DNA from: SAR86 cluster bacterium
Lineage (GTDB): Bacteria; Pseudomonadota; Gammaproteobacteria; SAR86; D2472
NCBI GenBank assembly: GCA_029248485.1
Contig: JAQWJG010000075.1
Location: 1 to 6,345 of the forward strand
Reading direction: 5' to 3'
Length of the DNA: 6,345 bases
Positions 1 through 5,178 of the stretch are shown here, in pieces. The notes under the pieces were generated by a model. The model did no database searches. It had not been told where the DNA came from and was given only the letters and a program-made list of their open reading frames with translations. The translations under genes and the position numbers were made by a program. Each line of letters starts with the position of its first letter. Positions within the stretch are counted from its first letter, which is position 1.

Positions 1-1
1 C

Positions 2-922
2 TGGCGAGAAACTCTTCATGGTAATTTTAATGAGTATGGGATAGTGACCATGGGGCCACCCTCCTCTGGTGGTGTTCATATTATTCAGATGTTAAATATT
101 CTAGAAAATTTTGACTTAGTTATGATGGGGCATAACTCCCCAACCTATACAGCACTTCTTACAGAATCAATGAAGTATGCATATGCCGATAGATCAAAAT
201 ACTTAGGTGATCCAGAGTTTTTCGATGTTCCCGTTCAATCACTTATCAGCAAGGAATATGCTAAAAAAATATATCAAAAGATCGAACTTAATTCGATTAC
301 ATCCTCTGACAAGATTCTTCCTGGATCTGAGTTAAGGCATGAAAGTTTGGATACAACTCATTTCTCAGTTGCTGATAACAATGGAAACATTGTTTCAAAT
401 ACCTATACATTAAATTCAGGGTTTGGATCTGGCGTGGTAGTTGATGGAACAGGAATTTTAATGAACAACGAGATGGATGACTTTGTTTCAGCGCCTGGTG
501 TGCCCAATCAATTTGGATTAATTGGCGGGGAAGCAAATAAAATTGAGCCATTTAAAAGACCGTTAAGCTCTATGACACCAACTATAGTCCTCAAAAATGG
601 TAAGCCTGTTTATGCAACCGGATCACCTGGCGGCTCCAGGATTATTACAACTGTTCTTCAATTTTTACTAAATACTCTGGTTTTTAAAATGGAAATCTCA
701 GATGCAACTGTTGTTCCTAGGATGCATCATCAATGGAAGCCAGATGTTCTCATGCTAGAAACAGGCTTTGATATTCAACATGCTAAAAAAATTGAATCTT
801 TAGGTCAAAAGATTTACTTATCAGGACCAGGAACAGCATTAGAAAGTATAGAAATAAAAAATGACTTGTTTTATGGCTTTGGAGATACAAGACGCCCTGA
901 CTCAAGCGCCAAAGGACTATAA
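2..922 (+). CDS. ggt: Gamma-glutamyltransferase, 3' part (5' end outside window)
   Basis: This is an N-terminal nucleophile hydrolase that removes the gamma-glutamyl group from glutathione and similar compounds, by hydrolysis or transpeptidation; in Gram-negative bacteria it is normally periplasmic. The frame is open to the left edge and 306 residues are visible. The GTG at 44 is internal, because codons 2-43 already match the family (WRETLHGN leading into the PPSSGG motif). The proenzyme cleaves itself before the nucleophile Thr (codon 353-355, in DTTHFS). The 189 residues from there to the stop match the roughly 190-residue E. coli small subunit. Aligned from memory to E. coli numbering, the visible residues are T391, N411, E430 (Gln in E. 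coli), D433, S462, S463, G483 and G484. The lid loop is present, but the Tyr444 position is Phe (codon 512-514). The large-subunit start and signal peptide lie outside the window, so export cannot be judged. Everything visible is intact, and function should be retained. Confidence 0.96.
   Translation, partial: WRETLHGNFNEYGIVTMGPPSSGGVHIIQMLNILENFDLVMMGHNSPTYTALLTESMKYAYADRSKYLGDPEFFDVPVQSLISKEYAKKIYQKIELNSITSSDKILPGSELRHESLDTTHFSVADNNGNIVSNTYTLNSGFGSGVVVDGTGILMNNEMDDFVSAPGVPNQFGLIGGEANKIEPFKRPLSSMTPTIVLKNGKPVYATGSPGGSRIITTVLQFLLNTLVFKMEISDATVVPRMHHQWKPDVLMLETGFDIQHAKKIESLGQKIYLSGPGTALESIEIKNDLFYGFGDTRRPDSSAKGL
912..916 (+). promoter_or_regulatory. Ribosome binding site of the 29-aa peptide
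   Basis: AAGGA lies five bases before the ATG at 922, inside the last codons of ggt. It is one of the clearer Shine-Dalgarno sequences in the window; the starts at 1022, 2181 and 2094 have none. It is the main reason to treat the small frame as a gene. Confidence 0.5.
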
Positions 923-1011
923 TGCTAGACAAACTTCTAATAATTTCTCTTTATGCTATTCCAACGGTCGGTCTATTGATCGTATGTTTCTTAATTTCTC
1001 GTAAAAAATAA
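922..1011 (+). CDS. Small single-span membrane peptide, 29 aa (hypothetical)
   Basis: The ATG at 922 shares its A with the ggt stop (TAATG), and an AAGGA Shine-Dalgarno at 912-916 lies five bases upstream, so translation is probably coupled to ggt. The peptide starts MLDK, continues as an unbroken hydrophobic stretch at about residues 5-25 with one Pro near residue 14, and ends in RKK. By the positive-inside rule this suggests one membrane span with a cytoplasmic C-terminus. The stop at 1009-1011 is ten bases before the prepilin peptidase ATG. I do not recognise a family. It could be a regulatory or structural micropeptide, or a leader whose translation feeds ribosomes to the next gene, which has no clear ribosome binding site. 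The start signals and composition are seen directly; expression is inferred. Confidence 0.55.
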   Translation: MLDKLLIISLYAIPTVGLLIVCFLISRKK

Positions 1012-1021
1012 TATACTGAAC

Positions 1022-1765
1022 ATGGAATTAGTTTTGACTAATTTATTGTTAATCGTACTTGGTGGTTGTCTTGGTAGTTTTGCTTCATTGTTAATTTATA
1101 GACTGCCACTGGAAGATATCAAAATTAATATCTTGAAACCTAGATCATTTTGCCCGCAATGCAAAACTCAGCTCGGCATTATTCAACTCATTCCATTTTT
1201 GGGATATTTACACAACAGAGGAAGATGTTTTGCCTGTAATGCAAAAATAAACCATTTATATCTCATAAATGAGCTCATAATTGCTGCATTTATTCTATTT
1301 ATATTTAATAAATTAGCTTTAGCAAACTTATCTTCATGGCTAATTGTTTTCATTGTCTTTGGTTTATATATTCAAGCCATAATAGATTTGCAGACACTGC
1401 ATTTATTTCAACCTATAAGCATCATTTTAATCGTGTCTGGGTTAATGTTGAATGTATCGATTGGATTTTTTACAATTCCGCTGGACTCATTCCTAGGATT
1501 AGTTTTTGGGTATGGGATATTATTTTGCATCAACGAAGTCTATAAAATGATCAGATCAAAAAATGGAATTGGGTCCGGTGATTTCCTGTTACTGGGTGGA
1601 ATTGGATCTATTTTTGGCGCTTCAGCAATTGGACCAATTCTCTTAATTGGATCAAGCGTCACTTTATGCCTTTATGCTGTAAATAAAGATAAAGAGCTCC
1701 CTTTGGGTTTTGGTTTAGCCATAGGCGCAATATTTTATTGCTTCTTATTTTTAGCTCTCTATTGA
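1022..1765 (+). CDS. pilD: Type IV prepilin peptidase / N-methyltransferase (A24 family, PilD-like)
   Basis: This polytopic inner-membrane aspartyl protease cleaves the leader of type IV prepilins or type II secretion pseudopilins and, in bifunctional members, methylates the new N-terminus. The 247 residues are within the usual size range. Residues 18-29 match the N-terminal GSF...YRLP motif. Two zinc-type CxxC pairs (C44/C47 and C69/C72) frame the cytosolic domain, as in bifunctional PilD. The catalytic aspartates are D122 (in AIIDLQ) and D187 (in GIGSGDF), 65 residues apart, close to the usual spacing. Several hydrophobic segments fill residues 80-247. Three canonical positions differ: the Asn of GSFxN is Ser22, the LLPD after the first catalytic Asp reads HLFQ, and the Lys of GDFKL is Leu189. 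The 17 residues before the GSF motif support this ATG, although no Shine-Dalgarno is visible. No pilin or secretion gene is in view, so the substrate is unknown. Confidence 0.9.
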   Translation: MELVLTNLLLIVLGGCLGSFASLLIYRLPLEDIKINILKPRSFCPQCKTQLGIIQLIPFLGYLHNRGRCFACNAKINHLYLINELIIAAFILFIFNKLALANLSSWLIVFIVFGLYIQAIIDLQTLHLFQPISIILIVSGLMLNVSIGFFTIPLDSFLGLVFGYGILFCINEVYKMIRSKNGIGSGDFLLLGGIGSIFGASAIGPILLIGSSVTLCLYAVNKDKELPLGFGLAIGAIFYCFLFLALY

Positions 1766-1863
1766 ATAAAAACAGATAATTGTGAACTTTTATTAAACTC
1801 TCCTGTCTTAAAGATAAGTTGGTTAAAATTTTCCTCTAGAATATTTTTCCCTAAAACCAATTA

Positions 1864-1890
1864 GAGCGGGTTAGCCATGCCCGCTTGCTC
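1864..1890. terminator. Hairpin between convergent genes, possible bidirectional terminator
   Basis: AGCGGG (1865-1870) pairs with CCCGCT (1880-1885) around a nine-base loop. GAGC (1864-1867) and GCTC (1887-1890) offer an alternative outer pairing. The hairpin lies 99 bases after the prepilin peptidase stop and just beyond the stop of the - strand small gene, where a terminator for either would be expected. It is the most GC-rich spot in an AT-rich spacer. The U-tract is imperfect on both sides: on the + strand the T6 run comes only about 12 bases after the hairpin, and on the - strand the flank reads CTAATTGGTTTT. Termination is therefore plausible but unproven. Confidence 0.45.
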
Positions 1891-1905
1891 TTATAGATAA
1901 ATTTT

Positions 1906-2094
1906 TTATTGCAGGTTTGGGCTAATATTTATATTTTGAATCTCTTTAATAACTCCTTCCCAAATAAGCCATTCTTCTGTATTTAAATTAGCCGCATATT
2001 CCGCCGCTCTTAACATAGCAATAGATTCAGCATCATCCCCATATTGAGAAATAAGATCCATGGCAATTTGATGATTGGAGTTTGTAGCATTCAT
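1906..2094 (-). CDS. Small hypothetical protein, 62 aa, predicted helical
   Basis: This lone - strand gene sits between the prepilin peptidase (convergent) and the ELM1 gene (divergent). The predicted protein is soluble, with no signal peptide or membrane span. Residues 10-53 look like two amphipathic helices: a first with the pattern LISQYGDDAESIAMLRAAEY and a second around a Trp pair (WLIW, residues 42-45) followed by a conserved-looking VIKEI. The spacing of a Gly-acidic-Ala stretch, an Arg-Ala pair and a later Trp resembles small uncharacterised proteins common in proteobacteria, but I cannot name a family. No Shine-Dalgarno precedes the ATG at 2094, and a second Met at residue 12 is an alternative start. 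The Ala-rich, acidic composition is typical of real protein rather than of a chance frame. Function unknown. Confidence 0.65.
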   Translation of the reverse strand: MNATNSNHQIAMDLISQYGDDAESIAMLRAAEYAANLNTEEWLIWEGVIKEIQNINISPNLQ

Positions 2095-2180
2095 TTTTGG
2101 AGTAATTTATAGATGTATTTCCTTCACAAGACTTCTTAGACAGGGTATTTTAAACATATCAAATTATAAGTAAAAATTTA
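2095..2180. promoter_or_regulatory. Divergent intergenic region, probable promoters for both flanking genes
   Basis: These 86 bases separate two divergent starts, so at least one promoter is expected here. On the + side, TAGACA (2137-2142) matches five of six -35 bases, but the best -10-like strings (TATCAA at 2157-2162 and TATAAG at 2165-2170) are at poor spacing. On the - side a TATAAA-type -10 (about 2107-2112) lies just upstream of the small gene, without a good -35. Neither start has a Shine-Dalgarno. The location is sound, but no individual box is convincing. Confidence 0.3.
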
Positions 2181-3137
2181 ATGAACGTTTACTGGTTTCA
2201 AGATTCAAAAACTGGGCACCTCAAACAAGTGCAAGCTCTTTTAGATCAGCTTAAAAAAGAAATAGAGATCTCAATAACCCCAATTAATTGCTCAAATCAT
2301 GAAAGTTTTTCACAAATATTTTTAAATAAAGATCAATTTGATGGACCAATAATACTCATAGGCGCGGGTCATGAGGTTTATTCAAAAATTCTTAAGGCAA
2401 AAAAATACCTAAAAAAAACTATTAGCGAGGATTTATTTTCAATAGCAGTACTTCGTCCTAGCTATAAACTTAGATCCTTTGATTTAATTATTGCTCCAGC
2501 ACATGATTTTAGTAAAAGAAAGCTTCCTAAAAATGTTATTCCATTTCAAGGGTCGCTATCAGCGACATCTCAAAACCCCGCAGATGAAAGCAAGGCAATA
2601 ATAGCTATTGGGGGAGTAAGCAAGCATTATAAATTTGATCAAGAGATTGTTATAAGACAACTTGAGTATATTTTAAGCGTGCATCCAAGGCATGAGTTTA
2701 AAATTTTTAATTCTCGCAGAACACCTGAAGCCCTCAACTTAAAATTAAAGGATGAGCTTAAGAAGCATCCTAACGCAAAATTCATCGATTTAAATTCACC
2801 AGAGTCTGATGTATTTCAAGGTAGCCTGAATGAATCAGTTTTAAAATTCGTCACCCCTGATAGCTCCAATCTTGTATTTGAGGCACTATCTACCCAAGGT
2901 CAAACCTATTTAATACAAGTAGAGAATCCAAAGTACAGACGAATTTTTGGGGCTAAAAAAATAAGAGAGTCTATGAATGAGTTAGTTAATTCAAAGCGAG
3001 TTGGCGTAGTAAGCATATTAAATAAAAAAGGGGGGGTAGATATTTCTAAAATTGAAAGTCCTTCACCACATTTTGAACCTTTAGCAGAAGTTGAAAAAGT
3101 GGCATTTTCTATCATGAAATTTATCAATCAAAAATGA
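2181..3137 (+). CDS. ELM1-family protein (DUF1022), predicted GT-B-like
   Basis: The 318 residues match the bacterial relatives of plant mitochondrial fission protein ELM1 (COG3660). Family hallmarks are visible in order: D8-SKTGH-x-x-Q (usually DGKPGHxxQ), an IGAGH turn at 60-64, PAHDF at 106-110, IAIGGVSKHY at 141-150, NSRRTP at 177-182 and TPDSSNLVFEAL at 225-236. The last two resemble nucleotide-sugar-binding segments of GT-B glycosyltransferases, and the order fits a two-domain Rossmann-like fold. There is no signal peptide, so it is probably cytosolic or membrane-peripheral. The biochemical role of bacterial members is not established to my knowledge. Here its TGA overlaps the ATG of a GT4 glycosyltransferase (ATGA), which implies coupled translation and a part in glycan assembly. 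The usual Gly-Lys-Pro of the first motif is Ser-Lys-Thr. An A6G7 run near the 3' end is slippage-prone. Family assignment is firm; the role is inferred. Confidence 0.82.
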   Translation: MNVYWFQDSKTGHLKQVQALLDQLKKEIEISITPINCSNHESFSQIFLNKDQFDGPIILIGAGHEVYSKILKAKKYLKKTISEDLFSIAVLRPSYKLRSFDLIIAPAHDFSKRKLPKNVIPFQGSLSATSQNPADESKAIIAIGGVSKHYKFDQEIVIRQLEYILSVHPRHEFKIFNSRRTPEALNLKLKDELKKHPNAKFIDLNSPESDVFQGSLNESVLKFVTPDSSNLVFEALSTQGQTYLIQVENPKYRRIFGAKKIRESMNELVNSKRVGVVSILNKKGGVDISKIESPSPHFEPLAEVEKVAFSIMKFINQK

Positions 3138-4111
3138 AAGTTGCACATTTGATATCAAGTAAAATCTTTGCGGGAATTGAACAGCATGTATATGAGCTAT
3201 CATCATCCATGTCTGATGCATCAAATCAAATTATTATTTGTGACGAATCTATTCATCATCATATGGTTGGTATGAAAACTAAATCATTAAATATTGGCTC
3301 GAGATACTCACCACTTAATACATACAAATTAATTAAGTTTATAAATGCTCATAATATCTCTATATTGCATTGTCATGGTGCAAAAGCCAGCTTCATAGGA
3401 AAGGGAGTAAAGATTTTTAGCAATATTAAGATTGTTTCAACAATCCATGGTCACAAAAAAAATAATGATTCTTTTGCAAGCATGGATGCTGTTATAGGTG
3501 TAAATAAATCACTTGTAAAAGATATCCCTAATGGCACTTATATCCCAAATTGGTTCAATCCATCTCATCACGGAAAACGATCTTCGCGCAGCGGATCCAT
3601 TATTGCTATTGGCAGGCTTGAAAGAGTAAAAGGTTTTGATCAGCTAATTAAAAGTTGGGTCAATATTAAAGAGCATTTAGAAATTATTGGCTCTGGTCCA
3701 GAAGAACAGAAGCTTACCCAACTTATCCATGACTTAGATCTCGCAGACCGGATAAAAATCGTAACAAATTGTGATTACAACTCCATTGAAAGCAAATATA
3801 AAACTGCCAGTGGATTGATTGTATCCAGTCATAGAGAGGGAGGCCCCAGAGTTTTATTGGAAGCTCTTAATCATGAGATCCCAGTTCTTGGATCAAGAGT
3901 GGGAATGATTCCTGATTTAATTCCTTCAGAATGCTTGTCAGAGCCTAGCAATCAAAAGAGCTTGCAAGCCCTGCTAGAAGAAATGGTTCCTTTGTTACCT
4001 CAATTAAACATGGAAGGCATAAAAGCAGCCTTAGTTGAAAATTATTCACTTATAAGTGCTGCGAAAAAAACAAAAGCAATTTATGAAGCTTTGCTTAAAG
4101 CTAATTCATAA
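3134..4111 (+). CDS. GT4-family glycosyltransferase (GT-B fold), downstream of ELM1
   Basis: This is a retaining glycosyltransferase that moves a sugar from a nucleotide donor to an unknown acceptor, probably on the cytoplasmic face of the inner membrane for LPS or other surface glycan. The 325 residues are short for the family (often 350-400). The N-terminal domain carries FAGIEQHVYEL (12-22), HCHGAKAS (79-86) and STIHGH (102-107). The C-terminal donor-binding domain carries AIGRLERVKGF (158-168), with the Arg and Lys that contact donor phosphates, then GSGPE (186-190) and an EX7E motif from E235 to E243 (REGGPRVLLEAL). The linker between the domains is brief, which explains the length. Translation is coupled to the ELM1 gene by the four-base ATGA overlap. 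The 3' end overlaps the convergent glycosyltransferase by 31 bases. GT4 membership is firm; the sugar and linkage cannot be read from the sequence. Confidence 0.88.
   Translation: MKVAHLISSKIFAGIEQHVYELSSSMSDASNQIIICDESIHHHMVGMKTKSLNIGSRYSPLNTYKLIKFINAHNISILHCHGAKASFIGKGVKIFSNIKIVSTIHGHKKNNDSFASMDAVIGVNKSLVKDIPNGTYIPNWFNPSHHGKRSSRSGSIIAIGRLERVKGFDQLIKSWVNIKEHLEIIGSGPEEQKLTQLIHDLDLADRIKIVTNCDYNSIESKYKTASGLIVSSHREGGPRVLLEALNHEIPVLGSRVGMIPDLIPSECLSEPSNQKSLQALLEEMVPLLPQLNMEGIKAALVENYSLISAAKKTKAIYEALLKANS
4081..4111 (-). terminator. Palindromic overlap of two gene ends, candidate intrinsic terminator
   Basis: TTATGAA (4081-4087) pairs with TTCATAA (4105-4111), and GCTTT (4088-4092) with AAAGC (4097-4101), around a four-base loop and a three-base bulge (4102-4104). 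The - strand continues directly into a U-rich stretch (T4, G, T7 across 4075-4064), so it has the layout of an intrinsic terminator for the macB-glycosyltransferase operon. The stem is AT-rich and therefore weak. The + strand has no T-run after the hairpin. Both stop codons lie inside the stem. Confidence 0.45.
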
Positions 4112-5175
4112 ACCTTCATCGTTGCGCTTGCTAAAGACTCTTTTGTAAATTGAACGGGTATAGATTCAGGGGGTGAAGTCACTAAGACTTCGTCAATTTG
4201 TTTAGCAAGCATTTCAACATTGCCATACTCAACTAATCCCACGGGATTAATAGAGTTGATAGACTCTTTGACGCCACCTCTATCCCAGCCCATTACATGG
4301 CTGCCGCAAGCAGCAGCTTCGATAATTGTCCTTCCAAATGGTTCTGGCTTGGATGATAAATTCATAACGATATCTGAAATTTTATAAACCTCGGCTATAT
4401 CAGATCTAGCGCCACAAAACGAAAGATGATCTGAAAGATTTTTTTGTTTAATCAATCTACTTAATGAATTGAAATAGCTTCTTTTATTTGCAGCAACGGG
4501 ACCTGGGATAATGCCGTGAAACCTTGATATATCTAGATGCAAAAAAAGATCGATGAAAGATTCAATCCCTTTCCAGCCAGTTATCCTGCCTGGTAAATTT
4601 AAGATAATTTTATTTTTAGTTTGAGGAAATTCTTTAAACCATGCTTTTTTCCATTCCTCATTTAATGCCGAAGAATTAAACTCCTTAAGATCACACCCTC
4701 GATATATTAAATGTAAATTAGATTTATCTACTTGATAGTTTTCATTGATATAGTCTTTAACGGTTTCAGAAATAGCGATGATTTCATCTGCATAGGACAT
4801 GGATTTGCTATAAAAAGGTTTGCTATACAAACCGTGAAATGTAGATATGACAATCGGTCTCTTGCCCCTAAAATTCTTTAAAGCAAAATAATTTATCCAT
4901 GCTGGAAACCTTGATCGGACATGAACTATGTCAGGCTGATACTCAGAATATATTTTTTTTAGTTTACCAATTTGTGCTATTGCCCTTATATTTTTTTTTG
5001 CTATAGGAAGTTCGTAATGCTTAGCGCCATGTTTATTCAATAAATTTACTAGCTGTCCACCCGCGGAGATAACTGCAGAATCATGGCCTAGTTTTACAAG
5101 ATGATCAGAAAGATCTACTGTGCCGCGCTCAACACCACCGACTTTGAGTTCGGGTAGCAGTTGAATGATTCTCAT
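4081..5175 (-). CDS. GT4-family glycosyltransferase, second, convergent copy
   Basis: The 364 residues are of normal GT4 length. The N-terminal acceptor domain opens with a Rossmann strand and glycine loop (MRIIQLLPELKVGGVERGT), followed by PDIVHVRSRFP (81-91), STFHG (111-115) and ADEIIAISE (129-137). The donor domain has LPGRITGWKG (194-203), with Arg and Lys at the phosphate-binding positions, and the EX7E motif E278-E286 in KPEPFGRTIIEAA. The overall pattern is that of LPS-core or polysaccharide transferases (RfaB/WaaG-like), but donor and acceptor are unknown. The start lies three bases after the permease stop, so the two are an operon. The mRNA carries an A9 run at codons 59-62 and an A8 run near codon 73, both prone to slippage but in frame here. 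The last 31 bases are shared with the convergent glycosyltransferase. Confidence 0.9.
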   Translation of the reverse strand: MRIIQLLPELKVGGVERGTVDLSDHLVKLGHDSAVISAGGQLVNLLNKHGAKHYELPIAKKNIRAIAQIGKLKKIYSEYQPDIVHVRSRFPAWINYFALKNFRGKRPIVISTFHGLYSKPFYSKSMSYADEIIAISETVKDYINENYQVDKSNLHLIYRGCDLKEFNSSALNEEWKKAWFKEFPQTKNKIILNLPGRITGWKGIESFIDLFLHLDISRFHGIIPGPVAANKRSYFNSLSRLIKQKNLSDHLSFCGARSDIAEVYKISDIVMNLSSKPEPFGRTIIEAAACGSHVMGWDRGGVKESINSINPVGLVEYGNVEMLAKQIDEVLVTSPPESIPVQFTKESLASATMKVYELALSKAS

Positions 5176-5178
5176 AGA

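Noticed and set aside
44..46. GTG as the start of the gamma-glutamyltransferase
   Set aside because: The frame is open to the left edge, and the preceding 14 codons match the family, so the GTG is an internal Val codon.
297..551. Open frame on the - strand inside ggt
   Set aside because: It lies opposite the strongly conserved catalytic region of ggt, and its translation has no recognisable domain.
1766..1860. Possible small gene or RNA after the prepilin peptidase
   Set aside because: There is only AT-rich spacer with no convincing start signal, stable fold or coding pattern.
3024..3030. Programmed -1 frameshift at a slippery A-AAA-AAG heptamer
   Set aside because: The heptamer is out of phase with the reading frame (codons are AAA AAA GGG), and the shifted frame stops almost at once, giving no extended product.
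2906..3127. Open frame on the - strand within the 3' part of the ELM1 gene
   Set aside because: It is antisense to a conserved coding region, with no ribosome binding site or family likeness.
4081..4111. Homology between the C-termini of the two glycosyltransferases
   Set aside because: The likeness comes from both strands of one palindrome; upstream of it the two C-terminal regions are not notably similar beyond shared GT4 motifs.
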